NCBI GenBank assembly: GCA_031216915.1
Contig: CM062292.1
Location: 77,069,607 to 77,133,606 of the forward strand
Length of the DNA stretch: 64,000 nucleotides
Direction: 5' to 3'
Source of the DNA: Pictodentalium vernedei
Lineage: Eukaryota > Mollusca > Scaphopoda > Dentaliida > Dentaliidae
Made by a program: the position numbers and the translations under genes. Position 1 is the stretch's first letter, and each line of letters opens with the position of its first letter. Positions 9,755 to 21,441 of the stretch are shown one piece after another. The notes under the pieces were generated by a model, which searched no databases, had not been told where the DNA came from, and saw nothing but the letters and a program-made list of their open reading frames with translations.

Positions 9755-11285
9755 TTGTATTATTTGAGGATACCTTTCATAGGATACTTATCCGAGGATA
9801 CTATTACCTGTTTTGGCCCAGCCTTCTAGGCCACCCAAGACATACCTATCCCAAATTCTTCTAATAAGCTTTCGAGCAATTACTGAAAAGTCAATGCTCG
9901 AACGACTCGAATCCCAAAAAGGGATTCCGTAAGTGGGATTCTTATCCGATTCCGTGATATGGGATTCTTGTAATTTGACATTAACACTCGTGGATATGAA
10001 AAGGGATTAATAACGCCCAATTGAACAACTATTGCAAGAACCTGAACAGATAAAGCATGATAATAGCCACTGCAAAACAACAACTGTACAGAACGAAGTG
10101 AATGAAGATCCAATACAACTAAGATCGAAGTCAACAGAATGTAACAAAGTGAACGAAGATCGAACTGATCTGATCGAACACATCCAAGACTGAAGTGAAC
10201 GAGATATGACAAAATGAACTGAGACTGGAACAAAGTTTAACTGACTGAACTCTGCACACTAAAAACTAAAGTGTTAAAACTGACACTTTCAAGGTGTTAA
10301 ACCCATTCTAACTCTTAGGGTTTGATTTTAACACTCAAAGTGCAATGCTTTAAGCACTTAGACATTACAATCGTCAAACATCTGAAACTTGAATGGATGG
10401 CACTTCCCATGTGTCTAGCATTGGTGGTTCTTCCAGAATCGTCCATAATTTGATTTGCGCTTGGTGGGTACATAATTAAAAGGACACAACGCAGATGACG
10501 CGGATCAGGCTCGAGAGTTCGAGCCTGATACGCGTCATCTGCGTTGTTTCCTTTTAAGTGTCGCGACATTACACTTGTCAAGTGGTTTTATTGTAACACC
10601 TGTCAAGTTCTGGGATACCCACACTTGAACAAAGTGCTAGTTCAGCACTCAGTGAGTGTTAAATACAGCACTACAAGTGTAGTTTTTAAACACTTCAGTT
10701 TTTAGCGTGTATTTAATATATACAAATAACATTAAAAACCCTCTTTAACTCAACATAGTGCTAAACTCTATTTTTTTAAACTATAACCCCAATGAAGGGA
10801 TATAAAATTAAAACCCCTTTGAACTATTTTGACCTGAAAGAACTCCATAAAATATATAAATAATATTAACACCCTTTGAACTAAATTCTTCCAATAGGAA
10901 AGGGGAAAGGGAATACCCTCGAGTGTTGATGTTAAATCACAAGAATCCCATGCCACGGAATCGGATAAGAATCCCACTAATGGAATCCCTTTTTGAGAAT
11001 CCCTTTTTGGAAAGTGTCTGTGGCTACGGAATCCCTTTTTTCTGAAATGAGTCGAAGAGTCGTATGTGCGAGTCACTCGCGATCGAGCAATTGGTCGAGA
11101 GCACATTTGATCGATGGGATTCGAGGCGTTCGAGCAATGACTTTTCAGTAATTGCTCGATAGTTTATTAGGAGAATTTGGGATAGGTATGTCTTGGGGTG
11201 GCCCAGAAGGCTGGGCCAAACAGGTAATAGCATCCTCAGATAAATAGCCTATAAAAGGTATCCTCGAAGGGTATCCTCACCCTTA
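9755..11285. mobile_element. Large fold-back repeat (arms about 240-370 bp)
   Basis: The left arm (about 9755-9999) contains AGCCTTCTAGGCCACCCAAG, GACATACCTATCCCAAATTC, GAGCAATTACTGAAAAGTCA and GGATTCTTATCCGATTCCG. These recur inverted and in reverse order in the right arm (about 10915-11285) at roughly nine in ten identity. The right arm has extra GAATCCCTTTTT-rich sequence. The loop holds GAACGAAGATCGAACTG-type short repeats and a palindromic element at 10255-10709. Pieces of the arms recur near 17640-17830. No coding region is convincing. Confidence 0.75.
10255..10709. mobile_element. MITE with CACACTAAAAACT tips and a central hairpin
   Basis: CACACTAAAAACTAAAGTGTT at the left matches the inverse of AACACTTCAGTTTTTAGCGTG at the right, and TA follows at 10710-10711. 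At about 10491-10547, AACGCAGATGACGCGGATCAGGCTCG folds on its near-exact inverse. Its position in the loop of the larger fold-back suggests nested insertion. The tip style resembles the TA-flanked palindromes. Confidence 0.65.
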
Positions 11286-11785
11286 AGGATGTTACTAAAA
11301 CATAGAGCGTAGGAATTTATACAAATATAGTTCCAGGTAGAAGAAGGGGATTCCGGGTAATGACTCTAATACAAAGGAACGTGCCTTTTATTGAGGGAAA
11401 ACGTCATGGTATGCCAGTCCAAAAAAGGATTCTGTGGGGGAATTCGAAACCAGAAAAACTACCCTAGTTCAATCGAACTTACCCGTGGGGCTCCCTCGGT
11501 ACTATAGCACTACGTGGTACTATTAAAATCAGAGGTATGGCGGTCCTAAAAGGATTCTAGGGGGGAACCCGTAGTAAATAAAGTCGTTTTTGGTGATTTG
11601 GAGGGATTGTCGGGTTTATTTTGGGAAATTAGATTTACTGCTATTCCATCGAACATACCCTCCGAGCATATCCCTATCCTATTTTAGGCCTTTGGGTAAC
11701 ACAGCAACCACGTGCTACCTTAGAAGCCAAGATGGCGCCGCGGCCTCCAGTACACAAAATGGACGACGGAAACACGTATCACTCC
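11286..11785 (-). repeat. Dispersed repeat, inverted relative to 17035-17590
   Basis: GTACTATAGCACTACGT, AAGTCGTTTTTGGTGATTTGG, AACACAGCAACCACGTGCTACC and GATGGCGCCGCGGCCTCCAG recur as reverse complements, in reverse order, at 17035-17590. Together with the adjoining fold-back this suggests two fragments of one larger unclassified element. Frames here are short. Confidence 0.68.
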
Positions 11786-11805
11786 AACCCAGTAGTCACA
11801 CAGAA

Positions 11806-12520
11806 TAGAGATGGGCAATATACCGAAAAACCGAACCGATATCGATATCATGGGGATACCGAAAAACCGAACCGAACCAATCTTTGAATACTGAAACCAT
11901 TGGTATTTTCAGTTCCCCTACATTCGCTATTTATAAGGCCTTATTGAGGATTGATTGCAGTTGAAGTGTTCATTTTCATGAAAGAAGTGACTGATTTTCT
12001 TTTTCTGTTTTGTTATGCCTCAATGGCCTGGGCAGTTGAACTGAATTCTCAATAGACTACGACATGCACATGCCTTGCTTAGCAGTGATTTCTAGTCAAA
12101 TCTTGACTGCCTTACCAGACAGCCAAGACTTGGCTAGAAATCACTGACCAGATGATTTTTCTACTGTCATCAGGCCCACCTAAAGATGACATCTTCAGAA
12201 CACACATTCTAAGATTACAGACGCCTTAAGTAGGCCTTGAAAGGTTAAGGCGTGTTTAGAACAAGTCACCAAATTACTGTAGATATGATTTGTATTGGCA
12301 AAAGCATGACAATGTTGAGCTCATTAGCAGTGGCATGTGTAGCACTATGATAGAGTGATAGAAAAACAACTTATTCTGTATTTTTCTGACATGGATTCCC
12401 CTTTCGTACTATCTGTGAATCTCAAGCCACAAACCGAATACCAAACCGATACCGCGGTATGCCCACAAAAAAATACCGAAACCGATACCGAACTCAAAAT
12501 TCCAATACCGCCCATCTCTA
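11806..12520 (+). mobile_element. hAT-type non-autonomous element (715 bp)
   Basis: The ends are TAGAGATGGGCAATACCG-like (TAGAGATGGGCAATATACCG) and CCAATACCGCCCATCTCTA. The flanks are ACACAGAA (11798-11805) and ACATAGAA (12521-12528), an 8-bp duplication with one mismatch. Subterminal ACCGAAACCGATACCGAA motifs repeat at both ends. The interior (about 12080-12150) holds a palindrome, AGTGATTTCTAGTCAAATCTTG...GCCAAGACTTGGCTAGAAATCACT. It is related to the centre of the CAGGGACCGA elements. There is no transposase. Confidence 0.88.
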
Positions 12521-12528
12521 ACATAGAA

Positions 12529-13004
12529 CACATTGGAACTGAAAGGACGAGCTATCAACACATTTTGAATATTTGAATCTGCCCTCCATAGACAGTGGTA
12601 CCTCGCATTTTCATAATAAATCGGAGAATTGTCGCTCGTAACCCACTTTCCACTGAACAGCATCTTGTTGGACTAAATGTTTTTCGGTCTTTTCTGTGAC
12701 TTCTCCCAGTTATTATGAACAACCCAAGAAAACCCAACGGTTGTGTAATACACCATTGTAAAGCTTATTCAATCCCCTTTCCCCTGACCCCGGGTATTGC
12801 TGGATGCACGGGATGAATCAAATTTGAGGGGGATATAATGAAGATGAGTGCTATCGTTTTCGAGAAGCGAGTTTGGTACCTTGTTAATATTTATATACCA
12901 TTATGGGGGCACGTCAGCATCGATTCAAAAATGCTATGAGATATCATTTTTCTTTAGATTCCACGGCTTGTGCCGAGTACCTGTGGTCGAGATAAGCTAT
13001 TTCT
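12529..13004. other. No feature recognised
   Basis: No convincing open frame. A short phrase, TGTGCCGAGTACCTGTGGTCGAGATAA, at about 12969-12995 recurs in variant form near 22003-22029 and 35733-35750, hinting at another dispersed repeat. Confidence 0.45.
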
Positions 13005-13100
13005 ATCACGCATGCGGAAGTCTGTGAGTCTGTGTGTCTGTGATGTCTGTGAATCTGTTAGTCTGTTCACATTTTGTTTAGCACAGGCTACACCCCGTAG
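13005..13100 (-). repeat. Dispersed repeat, inverted copy of 29-108
   Basis: ATCACGCATGCGGAAGTCTG...AGCACAGGCTACACCCCGTAG is the reverse complement, with small indels, of the start of the window. The inner part is a degenerate GTCTGTGA repeat. Confidence 0.7.
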
Positions 13101-13453
13101 CCGAGTATCTGTGTGGTAAATCAGGGTTTAATCCAATGTCTTTGGGGTCGAATTTCTGTTCCATTCCTAAATTGGCAGAAAAATTACCAATTGAAATGAC
13201 CACGTTTGTCTGTCCTACAACCTGTCAGTAATCCAATCCAATCAGTACTGAGTGAACATATTACATGCATACACGAAGGTGCTAAACTGCTTCCGATTAT
13301 GTTTTCACGTTGATTAATATTGGGCGAGTTGCCAGGATAGCTGTTAGTGTCTTCATTCGAGGGATCTTGATGATCTCTGTGCCCGATAAATCGTTAGGCA
13401 CCACAGATCTATTGTGATCCCTGGAATTATGACGTTCCATTGATTAAACCCTG

Positions 13454-13454
<1 letters not shown>

Positions 13455-13507
<53 letters not shown>

Positions 13508-13650
13508 TAGTGTTTAAGGTCACATATTTCGGCACAATGGCTGATTGTGATCGCAACGCAACGTGGATGTTAAGTCTAGTCCACCCAATCATTTATGCCC
13601 AATTTGCCCATTTTAGAGGGCTTCTACCCTAGGCATTGGTGACCGGGCTT
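13455..13650 (-). mobile_element. SINE-related repeat with (TTTA)n tail
   Basis: An (ATTT)n run (13455-13507) leads into GTGTTTAAGGTCACATATTTCGGCACAATGGCTGATTGTGA, the reverse of the SINE 3' end. An unrelated stretch follows, ending CCCAATTTGCCCATTTTAGAGGG...CCCTAGGCATTGGTGACCGG. The same combination at 23085-23300 and 23847-23880 is split by a hAT element and a SINE fragment, so this copy shows the intact arrangement. Confidence 0.65.
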
Positions 13651-14785
13651 TATTTCACAAGTAAGACAAAGCTTCCCACGGGAATTGGTTCGCGTGAATA
13701 TATACTAAATCAGCAGTCTCAAGTGCTAGGAGATGCAAGCGATTCACCAGCGCAGTAAAAAAAAAAAACCAAGAAAAAGAGCAATGCGAAGTGTTGCATA
13801 TGCCCCTCCGCCCTTCTGATATGATGTAACCCTGGCTGTCGAAGGTGTTGTTACATCCAATAAAATAAATAGATAAAAGCCCCCCCCCCCCTCCCGCTGC
13901 AATACCATGGATAGCATAATTATAATGCTCATTGGAGTGTCTGCCCATCGCAGTTGTGGAATTTCTCAAAATGGCATAAATGCTTGCAAGTTTGAACTAG
14001 ATGGTGTCATATGTGTGCAAAGCACACAATAGTATATCTCCGAATTTGCATTCTTGATTATTGGTTAAAGCTTGATGCAAACAGAAATGAAAAGGTATTA
14101 TATGGCACATAAAGTTGATTGATAAACAACATTATTATTTCTTTCCTGCTGAAGATTCTCCATCCGAGATTGGATTCTCCATAAAACAGGCCATATTAAA
14201 CGATATTGTATGTGTGTGTGCAAAGCCCCCAACTGTTTATCCCAATTAAATCCTTGATCGTATGTAGGTTCAAACTAATTATATGGTTTAATAATAATTT
14301 TAGTGTATTAAATATCTGAAAAATACATTGTATTTTAAATATGATATTAACAGTAACAAGCAAATAACATTACTGAATAATGGAATTAGTGTATCAATTT
14401 ATCTTCATTAATTAGCGACATTTCATATATTATTATACATCAAACAGAATCAACAAATCAGAGTGTAGAATTATGGTCACGCAATCAACAATTACTGTTT
14501 AGTGTTGTACGGTTAACACCAATAAAAACTGTTTTGGATGGTTTGCCATGTTTACACCACCAGTGCTAACACTGCCCAATATCTCTCCACGCGCTGATTG
14601 GATATTGAACGGTCAAGCATAAATGCACTATGAAAAAAATTGTAAGAGCAGAGTTGTCTCCCCTGTTGAAAGTGACATACATCTTCCACCATTCAAAAAC
14701 ATAAATACATGCCCTTTCTGCATTCAGAATTATAATTTCCTGTAATCTAAATGTTGTACTGTTTCCAAAAATTATAAACTGGGAT
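13651..14785. other. No gene recognised; AT-rich
   Basis: A poly(A) run (13758-13767) and a poly(C) run (13881-13892) are present. The sequence from 14040 to 14750 is AT-rich with only short frames and no repeat partner seen in the window. Confidence 0.5.
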
Positions 14786-14789
14786 CTTT

Positions 14790-15645
14790 CGCCAGAAACC
14801 GATTCTCTAACGACAAAAGTGGCGCCACAGGCTCCACATGGGGCCGAATTAAAAATCCAAAATCTTTATACAATCTTGTCATCCAACTGGAACGTATGAA
14901 CACACTTTCAACGTTTCGAATTAAAAGCCGTAGGAGCCTTTCGTCGGAAACCGGTTATCTAACGACAAAAGTGGCGTTATGGGTGCCATACCGGACCGAA
15001 TCCAAAATCCGAAACCTTTATGCACATCTGGAGACCCTACTGGAACATATGAACACACTTTCAACGTTTCGAATTAAAACCATAGGAGCCTTCCAACGGA
15101 AACCGATTCTCTAACGACGTAAGTGGTGCTACGGGCGCCGCTGGGGTCAAATCAAAAATCGGAAACCTTTATGCACGTCTAGACATCCTACCAGAACATA
15201 TGAACACACTTTCAACGTTTCGATTTAAAACCCATAAGGGCCTTCCACCTGAAACTGGTTTTCTAACAATAAACGTGGTCCCACTGGAACCACTTGGGGC
15301 CAAGTCAATATTTCGAAACCTTTATGGACATCTGCAGGTGCTACCGGAACACCTTGGCATAGTTTAAAGGTTTCGAATTAAATACCCTAGGAGCCTTTCA
15401 ATGGAAATCGATTTTCTAACCAATAACAATAAAAGTGGTTCCACTGGAACCAAATCAAAATTCGGAAATCTTAAAGCACATCTACAGATGCTACCTGGAC
15501 ACCTTAGCATAGTTCCCAATCGGTAGGCCTATTGGAAACCGATTTTCTAACAATAACAATAAAAGTGGTTCCACAGGAACCACTTGGGCCGAAACAAAAT
15601 TCCGAAACCTTTATGCACATCTACAGATGCGACCTGAACATAGTT
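14790..15645 (+). repeat. Tandem array, about 150-bp unit, six units
   Basis: Each unit carries GAAACCGATTCTCTAACGACAA near its start, then AAAAGTGGC-CCAC, CCTTTATGCACATCT, GGAACATATGAACACACTTTC and ACGTTTCGAATTAAAA. Unit starts fall near 14800, 14955, 15105, 15255, 15408 and 15543. Divergence increases to the right. The CAGGGACCGA element at 15649 lies immediately after the last unit. A 72-codon frame inside is a product of the repeat. Confidence 0.85.
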
Positions 15646-15648
15646 TAA

Positions 15649-16127
15649 CAGGGACCGATCAGGACTATTTAAAACACGCTCTAGCCTCGGAGCCTATTTT
15701 TTCAATTCATGCGCCAGATTTCAATTTACGGAGTCACACTGCTGTTTGTAACACACACTGCAAGTATGTAATAGCTCTCATCATTTTCATTTAGTACACT
15801 ATAGCAAACATTAATCTTCACTGTGGTTTCTGATCAAGTCTTGGCTGCCTATTTAGGCAGCCAAGACTTGATCAGAAACCACAGTGAAGATTAATGCTTG
15901 GTAATTAAGACTTGAAGTATTAACTTAAGCACTCTACAACAATGATAAATGATAATCATATATATAATACATGTAAGAGTGTCTCTCTCGATTATCCATC
16001 GAAAGAATATCAAAATATGATCTGAGAAGTTACGCACCAACAGAGAAGCCTATTTCTGAGATTTAAGAGCCAGGTCCTGATGTTTCAGAACCAAATACGC
16101 ACTGGCGCAAGCCCAGGTCGGTCCCTG
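15649..16127 (+). mobile_element. Non-autonomous DNA transposon, CAGGGACCGA family, copy 2 (479 bp)
   Basis: Same length, ends and central palindrome as the copy at 941-1419, with only scattered differences. The flanks are GTTTAA at 15643-15648 and 16128-16133. The near identity argues that both inserted recently. Confidence 0.88.
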
Positions 16128-16133
16128 GTTTAA

Positions 16134-16884
16134 AGTTTAAAGAAAGTTAAGTTTCCTCTGCATACCCATTCAACATGGGCGACATCGAAATTATTCACTT
16201 TTCTGCTGCCGTTCAATAAAAATTATTCCCATTCAAAAAGAGACAGTTTTTAAGTCTAACATGGGGCAGAGGTGTGGTGAGTATGGGTGAACGAAACGCG
16301 CAAAATGAAGATATCCTTTTCCCATACTGGTCTATCACCATATCAAAGGACATCAAAATCTGATAACCGATGCTCGAGTTATATAATGCAAAAACGTCCC
16401 TACTGCAGGGTATCTTTTGTTTTCAAAATTTTGAATCGCGGTTTTCTCCCCCTCCAAGAACATTGATTAGCAGTTGGTATAATCTGATTCGTAGTTTTAG
16501 ACCACGGTTAGTTAATTTTCAGTTTATTCTTATCCAACCCATTTCGTTTTATTTTTGTCAGAAATACCATGATGTGCTCATTTCTAAATTCTTCATCAGA
16601 GGCGCCTAAATTCAATTTCCTTTCTGTAACAGTTTGCTGTAGCAAATTTCGGGGGCTCAACATTGACTACGGCCTTATAATGCAGTTAAACATGCGTTCT
16701 TTTTTATGCGTTCGCATCACTGACATACTAATAAGACAGCAAGTTTGCTTACCTTGATTTACTTTACGTACTCCCTCGAATGAATCATTGTCACTCATTT
16801 GTGACTTAAATTTCGAAGTTTCGTTTCAGAGCACACTTTGCGCCGTAAGTAGTAGGAGAAGGATGGACCGGCCCTCATTGACAG
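16134..16884. other. No feature recognised
   Basis: Frames of 62-79 codons have no recognisable protein character and no splice-site pairing I would trust. No element ends are seen. Confidence 0.5.
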
Positions 16885-17777
16885 GAACTCATGCAGGATC
16901 TCGTGACGTCATTGTCACGTGACCTGGTGGCGTCATGTTTGGTTGTCATGGTAACCCGCGTGAGCGTCCATCTTGTGACGTCATCCCCATAGTGATACGT
17001 GATCTAATGAGCAGGCGCAGCGCGTGTTGCTAGTGTAATACGTGTTTCCGTCGGTCATTTTGTATACTGGAGGCCGCCATCTTGGTTTCTGTGGTAGCAC
17101 GTGGTTGCTATCTTGCCTAAACCCTTCTTATAGGACAGGGGTATATTCAGAGGGTGTGTTCCTTTGTACAAGAGTAATTTCCCGTTTCGCAGAATTGCCA
17201 CAAACAACCCAACAATCCCCCAAATCACCAAAAACGACTTTATTTACTACGGATTCCTTATTTTATCGGCTTAGCATGTAGTGCTATAGTACCGAGGGGC
17301 ACAGGGGGTACGTTCGATTGAACTATAGTGATTTTCTGGCTTGAATACGTCGTAGAATTACCATAAACAACCCGACAAGTTGTACTATTTCGAATTCTTT
17401 CAGAATCCTATTTAGGACCACCGTACCATGGTACCGAGAGGCCCCAGGTACCGAGGGGGACCCCGGGGTAAGTTCGACTGAACTAGAGTAGTTTTTCTGG
17501 TTCGAATTTCCCCCAGAATCCTTTTTAGGACCACCATACCATGGCATATAATAGTAGGACGTAGTGCTATAGTACTGAGCGGCTCCTTTGGATTATAGCC
17601 AACTGATAGGCAAACCTCCATGAAAGCCTATATTATTCCTAATCGAGTATAGTTACTGATAAGTCATTGCTCGAACGACGAATCCCGCCGAGCAAATAAG
17701 CCATAGAGTATTTACTCGAACGAGTTACTCGCACATACGACTCTTAGCCTCTTTTCAGTATTTGAGGATACCTATGA
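16885..17777 (+). repeat. Unclassified large dispersed repeat, inverted partner at 11286-11785
   Basis: GTCACGTGACCTGGTGGCGTCATG near 16914 resembles GTCACGTGACCCAGTGGCGCCATG near 9703. The part from 17035 to 17590 is the inverse of 11286-11785. GGTACCGAGGGG-type and CAGAATCC-TTTTTAGGACCACC phrases repeat inside it. Frames through this stretch lack protein character. Confidence 0.65.
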
Positions 17778-18436
17778 CCTGGTATTGTATTATTTGAGGA
17801 TACCTATCGAAGATATCTTTTGGAGAATCCTTTTTTTGTCGTAGGAAGCCATGGGGTCCATTAGAAAATCCCTCAATAAGGTCTAATTTACTTCCCTCTT
17901 AACCTCATTTCGTTTGAGGCCATGGGGGCCATGAACAAATCCCTCAATGAGGCCTAATTTCCTATCCCTCTTAGCCTCATTTCGGTATTTGGGGATACCT
18001 ATGGCCTGGTATTGTATTATTTGAGGATTCGTATCGAGGATATCTTCTGGATAATCCCTTTTTGTCGTATGAGGCCATTAGGGCCATAAGAAAATCCCTC
18101 AATGAGGTCTAATTTACTATCCCTCTTAACCTCATTTGTTTTGAGGTCATGAGGGGAATGAAAAAATCCCCCAATGAGGCTTGATTTACTATCCCTCTTA
18201 GCCTCATTTCAGTATTTGGGGATACCTATGGCCTGGTATTGTATTATTTGATACCTATCGAGGATACTTTCTGGAGAATCCTTTTTTTGTCGTATAAGGC
18301 CACGGCGGCCATGAGAAATCCCTCAGTGAGGTCTATTCTACTATCCCTATTAGCCTCATTTCTTTTGATGGCACGAGGGCCATAAAAATCCCTCAGTGAG
18401 GTCTAATTTACCAGCCCTCTTAGCCTCATTTCGGCA
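17778..18436 (+). repeat. Tandem array, about 228-bp unit, three units
   Basis: GGTATTGTATTATTTGAGGA recurs near 17781, 18010 and 18236. GAATCCTTTTTTTGTCGTA, GGCCAT, AAATCCCTCAATGAGG, CTATCCCTCTTAGCCTCATTTC and GGATACCTATG follow it in each unit. It forms the right part of the preceding repeat. Confidence 0.8.
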
Positions 18437-18873
18437 CTTAAGGATGCCTATGATGTAAAATGATGTCAATGATACCATTCAATAAAATTGAAACCACAAT
18501 GTGTATTCTTAATTTCTCTAGACACCACTTTACGGGACATACAAGTTAAACGACATGTAAAGCTTACAATTGGACGTATTTGCGTGAAGGTTGCACTCCA
18601 TTGACTCAGATCGCAGTAAAAATTACCAGTTGCGCGCACTTGGGAGGTAAACGTGGCTCTGAGAGCCATGTTTACCGCCCAAGTGTGCGCGACTGGTAAT
18701 TTTACTGGACCTGAGTCAACACAGTTGAACACTGTAAAATATGTTCAATTTAATGTAGTTCTTTGCGAGCCTCGACTTGTCTATTTAGTAGTGCACATTA
18801 TTACAATCGGAATCGGCATCGGAATTGACCGATTGTGAGCTCAAATAACCAGTAATCGATCAGCGGCTTTTTT

Positions 18874-18904
<31 letters not shown>

Positions 18905-18920
18905 AATCGGTTGAACACTA
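18437..18920 (+). mobile_element. hAT-like element ending GGTTGAACACTA, 5'-truncated copy
   Basis: It matches 22425-22875: GATGTCAATGATACCATTCAA, ACGACATGTAAAGCT and a palindrome around GTAAACGTGGCTC/GAGAGCCATGTTTACCGCCCAAGTG. ATTACAATCGGAATCGGCATC and GGTAATCGGTTGAACACTA follow. A T-run then G-run (about 18867-18903) sits just inside the right end. The left third of the fuller copy is missing. Confidence 0.75.
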
Positions 18921-19239
18921 GTTAACGGGCCCTATTTTTCCAGTAAATCATAGAGTTTTTCCAATGTCAGAAGCAAAGCAATTTCTTCCTGCTTTGAGTC
19001 GAGAGACCGGGTAGTAAACGCCGAAGACCCCAGACAAAAACGGATGTATACTTTCAACTGACATATTTGCGTCCCTCCCCACTACTCCGGCGTCCAGGTG
19101 GCTCTATCCTTCTGCTGTCCCAATGCTACGGACACACATTTTTTTTTTTGGGGGGGGGGGGGGGGAGTTGGGGGCCGTGGAATGTTTAAGTTTAGAGTTA
19201 GCCTCTATGGCTATATCATGACCGCAACCTAGGCATGAA
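18921..19239. other. No gene; poly(T)/poly(G) run
   Basis: A T-run followed by about 17 G lies at 19139-19166. Nothing else is recognised. Confidence 0.5.
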
Positions 19240-19335
19240 GCCACACAGGTTTAAGCTCACATATTTCTGCACAATGGCTAACCGTGACCATAACATGGAG
19301 ATAAAATCAAGTTTAATCAATCGTTCATACCCATG
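19240..19335 (-). repeat. SINE-tail-related repeat fragment
   Basis: GTTTAAGCTCACATATTTCTGCACAATGGCTAACCGTGACC followed by ACATGGAGATAAA and CATACCCATGTTGCC matches the arrangement at 23085-23185. It is a third, more diverged member of that repeat. Confidence 0.6.
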
Positions 19336-19823
19336 TTGCCTGCGGTCTCTCGTTTTATCAATCCGCGCTGGTACTCGTGCCATATCGATTAACCCATTTA
19401 CACGCGTGTGTCGTCCAGTGTATGTATTGTACTATCATCCCACTGAGACGTATGGGCCATCAGTGAAATACATCAATGTGTGGGTACCTTTGTATTGCCG
19501 TGCCAACAAAATTCGAGAAGCTCTCTACGTCCCCGCCTCTTCTGTTCTGTCGCCCATATGATGTACATTGTATGATTAAAAAGCATTAAGCATTTTCGAT
19601 GAGATGTGTTGTTTTTACACACGGAGCATAATGCATTATTTTCTTCAATTCATGTCTAAGAAACATAGCTTATAAATTCTCAGTGGAGCTGAATGAAGGG
19701 TCATAAGCTATGTTTTTAGTTGAAAATGAAAATGTTTAGTTATCATGAAATGTTTCAATACGTTTTGTTTGCAAGTAGCGTTAGGTACAGCAAGTATATG
19801 ATTTCTATCAATATTCACGCTGT
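19336..19823. other. No gene; imperfect hairpin at 19657-19723
   Basis: GAAACATAGCTTATAA folds on ATAAGCTATGTTTTT with a loop of about 30 bases. The 108-codon frame ending near 19561 begins inside the SINE-tail repeat and has no recognised family. Confidence 0.5.
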
Positions 19824-20508
19824 CGGGTGCCAATTTATCCAATTGTTCTAAAATTTTCCATTTAGCAGAAAATTTTCCTCAATCGGCTAAAATTTGGGCA
19901 CCAAAAACTATCTCGATCCTGTGAAGAAACATCTTTGAAGCTTTGTCTCCCCTTCCAAAAAATACCCCAAAACACACAATTACGGGCTTACCCTCACTCC
20001 CACATATACATTTTCACCCAATCTCGCTCCAAAACACACATACATATACACAAATCGTCCAATGACTGTAACAAAGCGCCATCTCCAATGCTAAAGCATT
20101 GCAGATTGCACCTTTTTGCACGCAAGAGATAAAACCTTCCCTTCCTGGACAACCAGACTTGCACTTGTTCCCGTTTGCTTTGAACAAAGTAGTTCCTGCT
20201 TCCTATGGGCAAAATAGCACCCTCTCCCTTTACCGTTTTGACACCAAAACACCTGTTTGGCACTAAATATACAGGGCGGCTAAATATTTGGCGCCAAATC
20301 GTCTCAGGCTAGCGTAAACATTGATTTCTATTATACTGCAACATCACGCAGGAAAAAAATGTTTCCGTACTTCTATTTTACAGTGTGCGTCATTTCAATG
20401 TAATAAATAAATGTTAGTTTTTAAAAAAAAATACTTCGTATTCTTACAGTTATGAGGTACACTTGTTTGTATTTCGAATCTTGTTGGTGGAAAATAATAA
20501 TTTATTCA

Positions 20509-21260
20509 CAGGGACGTGGCTAGAGGTTTCCGATTGGGGAGGAGGGATGTAGGGTAGTGAATTTCCAACTAGAAGGAGGGACCGGGAGGGGGAAACTCCC
20601 TTCCGGTCCCTCCCCATATTTGGAAATTCACTACCGAGAAAACCTAAAAATGAAGCCATGAAAGGGGGCATAAATTAATTCTAGTAACTGAAATGCCAAC
20701 ATGTTTATGACAGAATTATCAGGTTATTATTATTTGGTATTATTCTGGGAATTGAATATGTGCTAATCAAATGCTCAAGCTGAGAACTTTGAGCAATTCG
20801 CACAGTCCTAACATTAAATCAGATCATTTGCAGGAATGATCAGTTTTCGATGTTTCAGACATTTTGTAACTGTGAATGATGGAATTAATTCAGGATAAAG
20901 ATTTTACATGATGTGATTTTCTTGAAGTGCATTTCGAGGATTTTTTTATTACGATCAGTAAACGTCCTATAAAAATCTAATGCCGATTGACATCATCCAT
21001 ACTTATGAAGCTTGATATTGCGTACATTGTAGTTGTGTAAATAGTAACAGTTGGAATTTTTGCCGATTTGAAACGGAGTTGGAATTTTGGGCAGTAAAGG
21101 AGACATCAGCAACACCAAAGAAGCTCTAAAATCCAGATAGATGGAATTTTCACCTTCTCACGACTTGCCCTCCGAATTTCCAACTATATGAAATTTCGAC
21201 CAGAATTGGGGGGGGGGGGGGGGTGACACCCCACCCACCACCCCTGTCACCACGTCCCTG
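20509..21260 (+). mobile_element. hAT-like element, CAGGGACGTGGC family, complete copy (752 bp)
   Basis: The ends are CAGGGACGTGGC and CACCACGTCCCTG. A perfect 8-bp duplication, TTTATTCA, lies at 20501-20508 and 21261-21268. A fold-back at 20560-20635 (GTAGTGAATTTCCAACT ... ATTTGGAAATTCACTAC) and a G-run at 21209-21224 are internal landmarks shared with the copy at 62624-63226. No transposase frame is present. Confidence 0.92.
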
Positions 21261-21441
21261 TTTATTCATCATACCAATAAGATAATGCACCATTTCTTAT
21301 CGGCGATTTTCAAGGCTTGGAATCGTCAAGTAAAGATCAAAGGTGTTCGACATGTACCAAAGATCATGCAAAAATGGTGTATTTGAAGGTTTTTTTGACA
21401 AATTGTGTATTTTCTCATGGTTCAGTATTAATACTTCTCGG

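Noticed and set aside
9880-10233. 117-aa open frame, minus strand
   Set aside because: It lies on the left arm and loop of a fold-back repeat; the translated text is low in information and matches no family.
14790-15645. CRISPR-like regular spacing
   Set aside because: Whole units are homologous with no unique spacers, and the organism is an animal; it is an ordinary tandem array.
19235-19561. 108-aa open frame as a possible exon
   Set aside because: It begins in a SINE-tail repeat, lacks convincing splice sites and shows no recognised protein character.
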